Counted from the first letter of the stretch, positions 12,701 to 23,329 are shown. The stretch is DNA of 64,000 nt from Saxidomus purpurata (GCA_022818135.1 JAFMSR010000015.1:28861644-28925643); one strand, 5' to 3'. A program made the numbers and translations. The notes: generated from the sequence alone by a model not told the origin.

Positions 12701-13295
12701 AATCATTTGGAAGTATAATCACTTTACTAAAAGTTGAAATTCTTCCAGCCATCTACGGTAAAATCAACATTTCAAAATATGTTCCAGTACCTTAAAGTAC
12801 TCAATAATATGTGTAAAGGTGTTGCTGTACTATTAATGGGTGGATAGCGAGTCTCTCTGTGTTTATTATTTGTGCTAAAATGAGGAATTTTTCTATAAAC
12901 TGTATTTATTTATCAATTTACGTTCAGTGAAAACGTTATTTATGTTTTGAGAATTTAACCTGCTAGATGCAGATAGTGCCCCATAAATTGAAACTTTTTT
13001 AATAAGAATGCACCAATCATGGCGGGAATTTAGAAAAAAATCTAAAACATTGAATCAAGATTTGGGCATAATTTTAACATTCACTCTTACTGTGTTTCCG
13101 AGATCCACCACAGATCTCACTCTCGTGCAATTTCATGAAACTTTATACATTATGTTTTTGTAAGACGTTCACTTTTTTTTATTTTTCTACTAGAACAAAG
13201 TAGTCAGATGTGAATGAAGTTAACATACCAATGGCTAGAATGGCAGAAATAAGAGCGGTTAGAAAACATAACCGGAAGTACTGCTTCAGCTCCAT
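3797..13295 (-). CDS. ZP-A: zona pellucida module protein, truncated at the cleavage site
   Basis: Coding exons (minus): 13229-13295, 12479-12636, 11744-11895, 11369-11466, 10318-10408, 4233-4386 and 3797-3817 (to the stop). All introns are GT-AG and phases match ZP-B and ZP-C. The product would be 246 aa: signal peptide starting MELKQYFRLCFLTAL, ZP-N with four Cys (VCNPDD, VECVV, TDCTK, ITCSE), then ZP-C with TDC, GCNVTDEL, FLQCNLKIC, TSC and TTC, ten mature Cys in all. The FLQCNLKIC block is a hallmark of ZP-C. Exon 4 lacks five codons present in ZP-B, in frame. The ORF ends SRT-stop exactly where ZP-B has the RTKR cleavage site. Intron 5 is 5.9 kb because of the nested transposon. It could be a pseudogene or a gene for a tail-less secreted ZP protein; I cannot tell which from sequence. 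Confidence 0.85.
4501..4745. repeat. 41-base minisatellite in ZP-A intron 5
   Basis: Six units of 41 bases, each containing CTACTCGGGATGAAATCAAC, run head to tail with few differences. Diverged single units occur in ZP-B intron 5 (about 27,770-27,830) and at about 10,000-10,060. The ancestral intron therefore had one unit, which expanded only here, immediately beside the transposon insertion site. Confidence 0.85.
4837..5412 (+). repeat. Subterminal array of ~21-base repeats, outer left arm
   Basis: About 27 units with core TTTGTTATGT followed by GGAAACAACAG, CCAAACACTAG or similar. Because 21 is a multiple of three, all frames stay partly open and give artefact peptides rich in LLCGNN or HNKLLF. 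Such arrays next to transposon ends are candidates for multiple transposase-binding sites. Confidence 0.9.
5445..5538 (+). promoter_or_regulatory. CRE/ATF-rich promoter of the SAM ORF
   Basis: Three CRE-type half sites lie within 50 bases: ACGTCA at 5451-5456 and 5474-5479, and TGACGTA at 5487-5493. The last two face each other around a 7-base spacer. The block is conserved in inverse orientation in the nested copy (about 8,280-8,365), including the spacing to the ATG. This suggests it drives transcription of the element-encoded protein. CREB/ATF binding is inferred from motif match only. Confidence 0.55.
5539..5724 (+). CDS. SAM-domain ORF of the transposon
   Basis: 61 codons from ATG to TAA. 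The peptide begins MEAILDQVGLGHLRKRF and continues with NDEELASLGV and GERIRFREA, the typical order of a sterile alpha motif (five helices; LxxLGV then GxRxRxxxA near the end). It spans essentially one SAM domain of about 60 residues, so it may be a first exon of a longer transposon protein or a stand-alone domain. SAM domains usually mediate self-association or protein and RNA contacts. The ATG lies 94 bases after the first CRE motif. In the nested copy the ORF breaks off after four codons. No partner exon was found in the following 750 bases. Confidence 0.75.
   Translation: MEAILDQVGLGHLRKRFSDNKVTMAEAKQLNDEELASLGVTAIGERIRFREAKKTLLLVNV
6518..7183 (+). repeat. Subterminal array of ~21-base repeats, nested copy
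   Basis: About 31 units of the TTTGTTATGT family. It ends at GGTCCCTTTTACCGGGAAGAT; the same ACCGGGAAGAT block ends the opposite arm, so arrays in both arms have a defined inner border. Confidence 0.9.
8400..9085 (-). repeat. Subterminal array of ~21-base repeats, nested copy, promoter side
   Basis: About 32 units, the reverse complement of the array at 4837-5412. An internal segment near 8,600-8,800 is locally duplicated, so the array is longer than in the outer element. Confidence 0.9.
9160..9789 (-). repeat. Subterminal array of ~21-base repeats, outer right arm
   Basis: About 30 units matching 6518-7183 in inverse. The inner border including ACCGGGAAGAT is missing; it breaks at about 9,160 inside a unit, so the outer element has lost its inner right arm. 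Confidence 0.9.
9832..10270. repeat. Local tandem duplication in ZP-A intron 5
   Basis: A segment of about 145 bases containing TGCGCCGC and GAGGGATCCTAA occurs at about 9,832-9,975 and again at about 10,135-10,270. A single copy lies at the matching place in ZP-B (28,380-28,520). Confidence 0.7.
10461..10788. mobile_element. MITE in ZP-A intron 4
   Basis: Inverted ends of about 55 bases start CATAGTTCCCACATC and close with GATGTGGGAACTATG, bounding a 328-base element without coding capacity. It is absent from ZP-B intron 4, so it inserted after the gene duplication. Confidence 0.75.
11990..12226 (-). mobile_element. tRNA-derived SINE in ZP-A intron 2
   Basis: On the minus strand the 5' end has a tRNA-like head, with an A-box-like TGGTCTAGTGA and a B-box-like GTATTCAAGCC about 40 bases apart, followed by a non-tRNA body. 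A decayed copy sits at the same place in ZP-B intron 2 (about 29,555-29,700), so it was there before the duplication. Confidence 0.65.
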
Positions 13296-14300
13296 TGTAA
13301 TGATGTAGACTTTTCTGAAAAAAATGAATGCACATGTAAAACAAAATGGAACTTTGTCATATTAAGACTTACTGCTTTTGCTTTTAATGTTCAGGTTCAC
13401 AATTAATACTTTTTATTGCCAAATTCGAGGTCTTATTTCGTGTACAGCATTCGACGCGCTCTTTAAGGTGAGCTACAAACCAGACATTTGGTGCGGACAT
13501 ATCGGAAACTTTTAATACCTGTATTTCATACCTAAACAAGTTTTCAAGAAAATAAGTAAAAAGCAAAACTTAACAAGAACTATAAGATATAACTCATGTA
13601 GTCCATATATTTCTACTAGCTGCCCTCGCGGTGCAAACCTGCTTCCGGTATCTCACGTAAATTTGAGGCGCATGAATCTGCTGTCAGTTTGATATTACAG
13701 AACTGGCATGGGATTTTATATTCAAAGACAGACTAAAAATCCAAAGTGAAATAATATTGTTATTTTACTATAGATATGATTGTCCACAAGCAAATCAGCT
13801 GAACAATTTGGTAATTGGTGTCCTTATTGCGTTTACTGTCCTAATTGTAGCACATAAAGTAAAGTAAAAAAGCGTTATAATCACTAGGACTAGGAAAGTG
13901 CTAACTTTATAAATTATTTGCAAATTTTCAGAATTGTTGTAAATGGCTTCTCGTAGACCAGAAGTAAAACATACGATTTGTGTCTAAGTTATTTACAACA
14001 GCATTTTCACTGAAGGTTATGACAGGGTTTCCAAAGCATGAGTAATTCAAAGTCATTCACTACTGCTGAAAGTGGCAATAAAGTGTATTAATTATGAATT
14101 ATTGTGTACATGTACCGTACTAATCTGTGCTTTTCTCATAGAAGCTATGTACAAGACATTTTCGTGCCAAATTTGCAAATTCACAAATAAACAAAAACTA
14201 TTTTTAAAAAAGGATGATCGGCGCAATTTTAAGTATATGAACGCAATCGGTAGATAGATTTCATAAAAAAATAATTAAACTGTTAAAAAAAGTACACCTA

Positions 14301-15207
14301 TAGAGGATAATTGTTGGTTTCGGTGTAAGATCACGTTATAATTTCACCGAGTGGGCACCAAAAGTGATATTTTCACGAGTGGCGCAGCCACGAGTGAAAA
14401 TAACTACTTTTGGTGTTCACGAGTGAAATTAACGTGAAATTACACCGATACCAACAATTTTTCTGTTTATTTTATGGTTAAAACTCTATTTTTATTGAGT
14501 TTTTTTCTATTAAACATCGAAAATCGCGGGAAAAGTCATCAGAAAACATAGAACAAATGACGTCATTTAAACGACGTCATCGTCGCATGGTCTCCAGCAT
14601 TAATAACGCTCGGTATACTTTTTGACGTAAATCCGGGCTAAAGATTGCAAAAACAGTGAAAAATAAAAATGATAATCCACTGTTTCAAAACTGTGGATTA
14701 TCAGTTTTATTTCACTGAGAAAACTCTATAATTCACTGGAAAACATAAAATAAATAGAGGATAATTGTTGGTTTCGGTGTAAGATCACGTTATAATTTCA
14801 CCGAGTGGGCACCAAAAGTGATATTTTCACGAGTGGCGCAGCCACGAGTGAAAATAACTTCTTTTGGTGTTCACGAGTGAAATTAACGCGATATTACACC
14901 GATACCAACAATTTTTCTGTTTATTTTATGGTTAAAACTCTACTTTTATTGAGTTTGTTTTTATAAAATATCGAAAATCGCGGGAAACGTCATTAGGAAA
15001 CATAGCCCAAATGACGTCATTTTAACGACGTCATCGTCGCATGGTTTCCAGCATTAATTACGCTCGGTATACTTTTTGACGCTAATCCGGGTTTAAGATT
15101 GCAAAAACAGTGAAAAATAAAAATGGTAATCCACTGTTTCAAAACTGTGGATTATCACTTTTATTTCACTGAGAAAACTCTATAATTCACTGGAAAACAT
15201 TAAATAA
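14301..15207. mobile_element. Head-to-tail MITE dimer with target duplication
   Basis: Two near-identical units of about 454 bases (14301-14754 and 14755-15207) start TAGAGGATAATTGTTGG. Each has a long imperfect palindrome centred on GAGTGGCGCAGCCACGAGTG. The dimer as a whole is flanked by ACACCTA (14294-14300 and 15208-15214). Related copies lie at 22,234-22,667 and, in inverse, at about 59,460-59,875. Confidence 0.8.
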
Positions 15208-15390
15208 ACACCTATAATCAACATTAGTTTGGCAGCAACAACATATTCTGTTGATAGATGAATTAATTACTTAATATTACTCAAGAAAGACTGAAAACTC
15301 AGGAGTATTTTATTGACCTGTCTCAGCGTAAATTTCTCAATTAAAAAAATGTATATCGTATATAGAAAGCAAATGACGAAGAAATACAAT

Positions 15391-15535
15391 AGGGTTATTA
15401 GTATAGTAACGTGATCCAGGATGCCGGATTTGCTCGAGTCGTGCGTTGGATCTTACGAGTGCGTAGCACGAGTATGATCCAACCTCGACGAGAGCCAATC
15501 CGGCTTATGGATCACATTACTATACTAATAACCCT
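15391..15535. mobile_element. Palindromic foldback element
   Basis: Near-perfect hairpin. AGGGTTATTAGTATAGTAA at the left is mirrored by TTACTATACTAATAACCCT at the right, with arms of about 60 bases around a GTGCGTAGCAC centre. It has no coding capacity and sits within ZP-A intron 1 (between leader and first coding exon). It is absent from ZP-B. Confidence 0.75.
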
Positions 15536-15685
15536 TTTATTATATACATTATGGCACTTGTCTGCGCGAATTAACTAAATTAAAATGACATTGTAAGCAT
15601 AATATTGAAGAAAAACTCTTTTTAGCGCCAAATATGCGTTGTGTGCGACTTTATTTTATTGACGTCATCGTATAAACAAGTATTC

Positions 15686-17390
15686 TAATATGCCTACGGT
15701 ATATTTCTATAGTCAATTCGAGTGCATTAATATGATTAAAGCACTCGGAAAAGTAGGCGGAGTTTCGGACATGGAAGTAGCTCCTTCCGACTTTTCTAAT
15801 TTACTCCCGCGCAAAAATAAAATATAGAAATGGAAATAATATCAGTATAAATACATCAGTCGCATGAAAAAGATTTGTTTAAGAACCTAAATATTATTTT
15901 TGATTGCGTCAAGTAAGCCTTAGAACACCCTCACCTTGTTTTCCTTAAAAAAGGCCAAGAAATTCAGGATTAACAGTCATACAATGTTTTGATTCCGGGA
16001 GACAAAACTATGAATGAAAACGTTTACGTCATCACACTGACGTCATTATTCCACGTTAAAACGTTGTACAGTTCAAATTAACGGTACGCATTTAAATCGA
16101 TTGGCTGCTTTGTTAGGTTCTGAATCTGACGTCTCCTGCATAATGTCAGTCAGGTATTTCTTTTTCATATCTTATGTATTAGATGATTAAACTAAAATAA
16201 GTTTGTATAATATAGTTATGTTTGATATCTTGAATGGTTGCCCGAATAGGGGAGTGAATTCCAACAGCTACTATTTATGCTGTTTTACACATTACCGCCG
16301 AACTGAAAAAAGGTCCGTAGTAGTTACGATAGTTTTCAAAAAATCGGCTTCTAAGAATCGAAATAATCTATGTCTTGGAGTGCTTTATCGAAATTGAAGC
16401 ATTTCCCGTCGGTAATGTGCCTGCGTAATAAATCACTCGGGCTTCGCCCTCGTGAATTATTCCGCCAGTCACATCACCTCCGGGGAATGCTTCAATTTCG
16501 ATAAAGCACTCCAAGCCATAGATTATTTCTTAATTCTAATATGCCTACGGTATATTTCTACAGTCAATTCGAGTGCATTAATATGATTAAAGCACTCGGA
16601 AAAGAAGGCGGAGTTTCGGACAAGGAAGTAGCTCCTTCCGACTTTTCTAATTTACTCCCTCGCAGGAAATAAATTATAGAAATAGAAATAATATCTGTAT
16701 AAATACATCAGGCGCATGAAATAGTTGTGTTTAAGAACCTAAATATTATTTTTGATTGCGTCAGGTAAGCCTTAGAATACCTTCACCTTGTTTTCCTTTA
16801 AAAAGGCTAAGAAAATTCTGGATTGACGTCATACAATGTTTTGATTCCGGGAGACAAAACAATGAATGAAAACGTTGACGTCATCACACTGACGTCATTA
16901 CTCCACGTTAAAACGTTGTACAGTTCAAATTAACGATACGCATTTATATCGATTGGCTGCTTTGTTAGGTTCTGAATCTGACGTCTTCTGCATAATGTCA
17001 GTCAGGTATTTCTTTTTATATTTTATGTATTAGATGATTAAACTAAAATAAGTTTGTATAATATAGTTATGTTTGATATCTTGAATGGTTGCCCGAATAG
17101 GGGAGTGAATTCCAACAGCTACTATTTATGCTGTTTTACACATTACCGCCGAACCGAAAAAAGGTCCGTAGTAGTTACGATAGTTTTCAAAAAATCGGCT
17201 TCTAAGAATCGAAATAATCTATGTCTTGGAGTGCTTTATCGAAATTGAAGCATTTCCCGTCGGTAATGTGCCTGCGTAATAATTCACTCGGGCTTCGCCC
17301 TCGCGAATTATTCCGCCAGACACATCACCTCCGGGGAATGCTTCAATTTCGATAAAGCACTCCAAGCCATAGATTATTTCTTAAGTAACG
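15686..17390. repeat. 851-base tandem duplication with internal hairpins
   Basis: Two units of about 851 bases differ by few substitutions and small indels. Each ends in a hairpin (16374-16515 and 17225-17366) whose arms read CTTGGAGTGCTTTATCG and its complement around a GGGCTTCGCCC centre. Identical 64-codon ORFs at 16203 and 17054 are carried along by the duplication; they have no recognisable domain and I do not call them genes. Confidence 0.85.
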
Positions 17391-17685
17391 ACCCAGTCAA
17401 AAGCGACGTTATTAACGTCATGTGTATTAATGCACTCTTACGAATAATGATGGAACTGTGTGTATTGCACGTACATACAATACGGAATTTTTTTCTGTCA
17501 AGCCGTATTTGATGGTTGAATAAAGGCTGTATTTTTGACAGAATATTTATAGGTATATAATAAATTACAGTAGGCCTATATACTGAGTACTGCAAAGATT
17601 TTTTAAATTCTTCATAACAAACCCGAACAGTATCGCAGGTAATCCAACATTACATGCATTTTTTATCATTCGACAACAATCTTAC

Positions 17686-17760
17686 CTGTGTTTTGATGAT
17701 CTTATCCAATCCTATGTATACTAACAATATTTCGCCATTGCGCACGATTTATATAACGTG
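17686..17760 (-). promoter_or_regulatory. ZP-A promoter and noncoding leader exon
   Basis: Minus strand: TATATAAA at 17755-17748, then a leader exon from about 17,720 to 17,686 ending ACACAG before the donor GTAAGATTG. The stretch TAGGATTGGA..AAAACACAG is shared with the ZP-B leader (33,240-33,265). A TTCGTGCACG block precedes the TATA box, as in ZP-B. The leader would splice to an acceptor at 13,314, 19 bases before the ATG. Confidence 0.7.
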
Positions 17761-18167
17761 CACGAAGTTTTACGTGAGCGTGTTCATAAAACTGTTTGCC
17801 TTTGAAAAGACCAGGCCTGCTTAAACAATTCGTGGGTTCTTGATGCTAAATAGTTTTTATTTGACTTCATCAATATGATTAAACCATATATGATTAACAT
17901 CGGTTTAACTTAAAGTCAAGGTCAGTGCTTACATTGCTGCTGCTACAGGTGATATTTTTGCATTTTTGAACCGTTTGTATATGTTATTTGTGTTTATTTT
18001 ATGCTAACTAATGAAATACTGTGTTATATCAGTGAAATATAGAGTGATGATATAGATTTCATATCAGTCACAGTGTGGGTGATATAGGTCTGGCGGAACT
18101 ACTTTTTTAAGTAGTGCATATACATAATTATGCTTTTGTTTAATATTTAGCATAAAATAAAAAGAAA

Positions 18168-18315
18168 ATTTGTTTGTTTTAAGTTAATATGGAATATATC
18201 TCAACTCAAAGTGATACAATTTTCACATTTTAACTCGCGCTTCGCGCTCGTGAAAATATCACAATTGTATCACTTCTCAGTGAGATATATTCCATATCCA
18301 CTCAAAACAAACAAA
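18168..18315. mobile_element. Palindromic foldback element
   Basis: Arms start ATTTGTTTGTTTTAAG and close with CTCAAAACAAACAAAT, around a centre TCGCGCTTCGCGCTCG. It is followed by an ATT microsatellite. It interrupts sequence that is continuous upstream of ZP-B at about 33,520. Confidence 0.75.
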
Positions 18316-18413
18316 TATCCTCTATGTATTTATGGAAGGCCACAATGAAATTGTGATATATGTACGATTTTGTATTAATGTCTATTTGTGTTACCTTCTG
18401 TAAAAAAATAAAG

Positions 18414-18417
<4 letters not shown>

Positions 18418-18464
<47 letters not shown>
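18418..18464. repeat. ATT microsatellite
   Basis: About 15 ATT units. It gives poly-Asn and poly-Leu artefact ORFs on the two strands. Confidence 0.95.
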
Positions 18465-18465
<1 letters not shown>

Positions 18466-18679
18466 TAAATAAGACTATGAGAGTATCCTCCCCAAACTTG
18501 TTACTTTTAAATGAAAAATTCAAATTGTCATCCGTAGTGTTTAACTGGTATTAATGAATGAAATACAATTTTGAAAATAATGCAAGTCTTTATTACTTAA
18601 CAGCGGATCACAGACTGTGCAAATTCGTGAAGGGTCTTATTCATAAAAGATTACTGATACGCTAACTATTCTTATAAAA

Positions 18680-20145
18680 TACTCTAATTTATCCCCCCGC
18701 CGAAGGCGAAGGGGATATTAGAAATGCTCTTCGTCCGTCCGTCCGTCCGTCCGTCCGTGTGTCCGTCCCAATTTTGTCCGGAGCATAACTCCAAAAGTAC
18801 TCGAGGGATTTTCTTCAAACTTCATACACTGACAGAGCACATTGGGAGGAAGTGCAGTGTGTAAGAACAATAACTCTACCTTGCCTACTTTTAGAGTTAT
18901 TCCCCTTTTATCAGATTTACTTGAAAAACTTTGTCCGGAGCATAACTCCAAAAGTACTTGAGGGATTTTCTTCAAACTTAATACACTGACATAGCACATT
19001 GGTAGGAAGTGCAGTGTGCAAGAACAATAACTCTACCTTGCCTACTTTTAGAGTTATTCCCCTTTATCAGATTTACTCTAAAAGTTTTGTCCAGAGCATA
19101 ACTCCAAAAGTACTTAAGGGATTTACTTCAAACTTAATACACTGACATAGCACATTGGTAGGAAGTGCAGTGTGCAAGAACAATAACTCTACCTTGCCTA
19201 CTTTTAGAGTTATTCCCCTTTATCTGATTTTATCGATAATCACTTGAAATGCATAGCTGAAACTTTAAGGTTAAGTTATAATACTTCCGAAGATTCTATT
19301 ATTTATGTTTTGGAGGCTATTTAGTTTGACATCAGTTTTAGGGTATGTCCCTTTAAAGAACAAATAGGTCATAACTCCAAAAGTACTTGAGGGATTTTCT
19401 TCAAACTTAATACACTGACATAGCACATTGGTAGGAAGTGCAGTGTGCAAGAACAATAACTCTACCTTGCCTACTTTTAGAGTTATTCCCCTTTATCAGA
19501 TTTACTTGTCCGAGGCATAACTCCAAAAGTACTTGAGGGATTTTCTTCAAACTTAATACACTGACATAGCACATTGGTAGGAAGTGAAGTTTGCGAGAAC
19601 AATAACTCTACCTTGCCTACTTTTAGAGTTATTCCCCTTTATCAGATTTACTTTAAAAGTTTTGTCCAGAGCATAACTCCAAAAGTACTTGAGGGATTTT
19701 CTTCAAACTTAATACACTGACATAGCACATTGGTAGGAAGTGCAGTGTGTAAGAACAATAACTCTACCTTGCCTACTTTTAGAGTTATTCCCCTTTATCA
19801 GATTTACTTGAAAAACTTTGTCCGGAGCATAACTCCAAAAGTACTTGAGGGATTTTCTTCAAACTTAATACACTGACATAGCACATTGGTAGGAAGTGCA
19901 GTGTGCAAGAACAATAACTCTACCTTGTCTACTTTTAGTCAAATAGAAAAATATCATACCTATACTGATAATGAACATTAATATAATTTTGCAAACCTTC
20001 TCTTCATTGCCTTATTCTTTTTCCACTTACTTGAAAACTGTACTCAGCATGACCATAACTATACGGCTTTTTAAGGATTTCCTCTCACCAAGTAAAATGT
20101 ATGAAAGTACAACCTTCAGGTAACTTTTAAACTGGCGGGGGGATT
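18680..20145. repeat. Bivalve-type satellite array upstream of ZP-A
   Basis: Left edge CCCCCCGCCGAAGGCGAAGG and (CGTC)n, right edge GGCGGGGGGATTAACCATG. Between them are about eight units of 130-160 bases, each with 'gcataactccaaaagtact' and 'agtgcagtgtgcaagaac'. One unit contains a foreign 148-base piece (19224-19371). Diverged relatives are at 41,884-43,460 and 56,047-57,615. Confidence 0.85.
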
Positions 20146-20252
20146 AACCATGTGTAACATGGCTCTTGTAAACATTTAATATTGTTGAAACTCCGCGGCT
20201 TCAGGGTCACTACTTTGCTCTGTTAGAGAAAGTAACCGCGTGACAGTTTTAA

Positions 20253-20623
20253 AGGGGCACTCCCTACATCTAACAGATTATACTCTCGAAACATAGATTA
20301 TGTGTTCAATGAACGTAAAATGATAAATAAATACAATTTTAAGGAATAAACTATGGCGAAAAATGCCTTATTTTACCACAATTAATCAATATAGAGGCTT
20401 TCTGTAATAAATCGTGTCCACCCATTAACTGTACAACAACTCTAACTACATAGATTATTGAATGGTTTACGGTACTGCAGTATATTTTAAACCGCTGATT
20501 TTATCGATAATCACTTGAAATGCATAGCTGAAACTTTAAGGTTAAGTTATAATACTTCCGAAGATTCTATTATTTATGTTTTGGAGGCTATTTAGTTTGA
20601 CATCAGTTTTAGGGTATGTCCCT
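20253..20623. mobile_element. TTAA-flanked MITE
   Basis: Inverted ends AGGGGCACTCCCTA and TAGGGTATGTCCCT, flanked on both sides by TTAA (20249-20252 and 20624-20627). 371 bases, non-coding. TTAA targets are typical of piggyBac and Kolobok elements. A diverged copy is at about 44,183-44,545. Confidence 0.75.
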
Positions 20624-20649
20624 TTAAAGAACAAATAGGTCAAGGTTAA

Positions 20650-22230
20650 ATTTGCATTCGTTTAATCAAACACACCTTATACTTAATAACCAATCTATTG
20701 TTTTAAGTCTACGAACAATCAAAAGTGTTCGTTTCGTAGTAAAAATTTAAAGCTGCTAGCCAAACAAATTTTGCTGATGAATTTGTTAAAAAACATCGTT
20801 AATATTAGATACACATCTTTCAACTGACAAATCTATAGAAGGTAAAGACATATAGCTCATGCATGAAAATATACACCTGACAACATGACATAAAGCACTG
20901 CAAATTCAAAGTATTCGAAGTAGCAATTCGTATTATTTTGTACATTTTCTTTTATCATGTTAATTTAAGGCTTCGGTGTGATGTTTGAGACCTGCATAAT
21001 ATGTTGTCGGAAAGAAGTTTATTTTGGCCTGGGGACTGAAAGTCCCCTAGGCCTAAGTTAGCATACCACATTTCAAACACTGCAGATAATTTAACTGTGC
21101 TATGTGCGAATAACAACTGTAAACATGCGCTATGGGAAAGTAGTGCAAGACAGACCAGATCAATCTTCTGTTTGAATGTCGCATACGATAAGAACATACA
21201 GTATTACAAATAAAAACAGAAAATACAACTTCAAACGATTGCAGAAAGGTGTATAGCTTACGGGCTGCATTACACATTTTTTTCTGTTTTAGAAATTACT
21301 GCACTGTAAGCTGATTACGGAAGATAATCATATGCATATCACGGAAAAGTACGGATATTTTCGGAAATTTACGGAAACGTACGGAGCACGATAGTTTGAT
21401 TTTCAATTTTCTGATGTTATTTCATTGACAACTTTCTTATTTACGAACGATTAGATATATATTTACCTAAAAATAAATTTCTTTAAAAAAAAGATATAAT
21501 TTCATACATTCCGAGAAGGAACTCATGTGATCAAAATCACCCGCCATTTATCGAGGACGCTGCATGTCAAGGCCCAGTGAACGGTTTCACCGATTACAAC
21601 TACAAGGTAACCAAGAATCATTTTTAGTTTTCCCTGTTATAAACATTGTAAAGTACTGTATTTATATTTCATTGCTGGTATTGCTTTGTTTATTTCTGTT
21701 TCAAGGTCTTGTCCTTGGTACACAATAATTTTCGATCCACATCATCAGATATCACTTGAAGTTGAACAAAGCGCAGATCGAATTATTTTGATTGTTCTCT
21801 CAAACATTTGATATTGTTGACTATGTGATTATTTTTCATTTAACGTACGTTTTATAATAAAACAAACTTCCCTGCCACCCATATATTTGTGAATCATTCT
21901 GTGTCATATACTAAATTTCGTCCTCTGCACATTTCGACCCGCGCTTTAGGTAAGGTTCAGCGCAAATCACGAGGGTCAAATGTTGTTTTTAGGGGAGTTA
22001 ATTGAGAGCCCCCAGGCCTTCAGCGCTCACAGCGCTTTGATTATTATGTGTTTTTACCTCAACTGTGAATAGGCAGCTTTAACAATAATTATAGTAATTT
22101 CTACATTATCAAAATCGCTCCGTTTTTTTTCTAAATATACACATACATAAAAAATGAACTTTCATTTTATTGGCCTTAACTTATGGATAAATATTGTTTT
22201 GCGGGTGCATATTAACGGAGATGACGCGTG
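20650..22230. other. Inserted sequence, possible ~1-kb TIR element
   Basis: No gene is visible. A GGCCTGGGGACT block at about 21,028 and GAGCCCCCAGGCCT ending at about 22,021 are imperfect inverted repeats and might be the ends of a 1-kb element. The rest is AT-rich. Nothing here matches copy B of the duplication. Confidence 0.35.
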
Positions 22231-22233
22231 ACA

Positions 22234-22667
22234 TAGAGGATAATTGTTGGTTTCAATGTAAGTTCACGATATAATTTCACCGAGTGGGCACCAAATGTGA
22301 TATTTTCACGAGTGGCGCAACCACGAGTGAAAATAACTACTTTTGGTATTCACGAGTGAAATTATCGTGATATGACATCGATACCAATAACTTTTATGTT
22401 TATTTTATGTCTCAAACTCTACTTTTGTTGAGTTTAATTCAATAAAATGTCGAAAATCGCGGGAAACGTCACCAGAAAGCATCGCAAGAATGACGTCATT
22501 TTAACGACGTCATCGTCATATGGTTTCCGGCATTCATTACGCTCGGTATACTTTTTGACGTTAATCCGGGTAACATATTTTGATAATTTTCACTGCGTGG
22601 ACAGTGAGTTTATCGGAATATAATTCACCGTTATATTTCGATAAACCACCGAAAAACATAAAATAAA
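22234..22667. mobile_element. Single copy of the MITE found as a dimer at 14.3 kb
   Basis: Starts TAGAGGATAATTGTTGG with the same central GAGTGGCGCA palindrome and CRE-like TGACGTCA segment, but is more diverged from the two 14.3-kb units than they are from each other. Confidence 0.75.
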
Positions 22668-22735
22668 GACATATATTCTAGATATTGGAGTAAATACACA
22701 TTTACACCTAAAATAAATGCAGTTCCAAGTATCAT

Positions 22736-23260
22736 TTTTGTGTCGCCTTTTCGTAGAAAAGGCAATAAATAGGGATCGCTTTGTACGTCGGTCCGTCCGT
22801 CCGTCACATAAACTTAACGCTGGCTATAACTTCGTCATTTCTAAAGATTTCTTCATCAAACTTTACAATTGTATTGCTTATGATAAAAGGGTCGTGACGC
22901 CGCCAAATTTTGTAGGTCAAGGTCATATTTAACAGAGTTATGCTCCGTTTTGAACTTAGATTTTGTTATGAAAACTTAACGTTGGCTATAACTTTGCCAT
23001 TTCTTAGGATTTTTTTATATCAAACTTTATAATTGTATTGCTTATGACAAAAGGGTCGTGATTACGCCAAATTTTGTAGAGTAAGGTCATATTTGACAGA
23101 GTTATGCCCCTTTTTGTACTTAGATTTTGGCTATAACCTTGCCATTTCTTAGGAACTCTTTATCAAACTTTCAAATTGCATTGCTTATGTTGTGATGCCG
23201 CCAAACATTTGTAGGTCAATGTCATATCTGACAGAGTTATGCCCCTTTTTGTAACAAAAT
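22736..23260 (+). repeat. Dispersed repeat with (GTCC)n edge
   Basis: Begins with a short inverted repeat CGCCTTTTCGTAGAAAAGGC and a GTCCGTCC run, then three imperfect units of about 130-160 bases with 'ggctataact' and 'agggtcgtga'. Non-coding; resembles the other satellite-type bivalve repeats in layout. Confidence 0.65.
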
Positions 23261-23329
23261 TATTGGTTATTCTGACAAAATCTATGTACATTTGTACAAG
23301 CGACACAAGTTTTCTAAGTTGTTTTTTTT

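Larger units (their letters stand above)
1890..22735. repeat. Segmental duplication, copy A (carries ZP-A)
   Basis: This block is collinear with 25,468-34,400. Both begin with 'tgacattggcgaatagattg', share all ZP exons and introns, the leader exon and the 5' flank ('tttgctctgttagagaaagt' at about 20.2 kb and 34.3 kb), and end near 'taaatacaca'. Copy A is about 20.8 kb and copy B about 8.9 kb. The excess in A is accounted for by insertions at 4,793-9,825, about 14,300-17,580, about 17,955-18,464, 18,680-20,145 and about 20,250-22,670. Confidence 0.8.

Noticed and set aside
16203..17248. Two identical 64-codon ORFs as paralogous genes
   Set aside because: They are part of the 851-base tandem duplication, end in the palindrome and have no domain or splice context.
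18302..18554. Poly-Asn and poly-Leu proteins
   Set aside because: Produced by the ATT microsatellite on the two strands.
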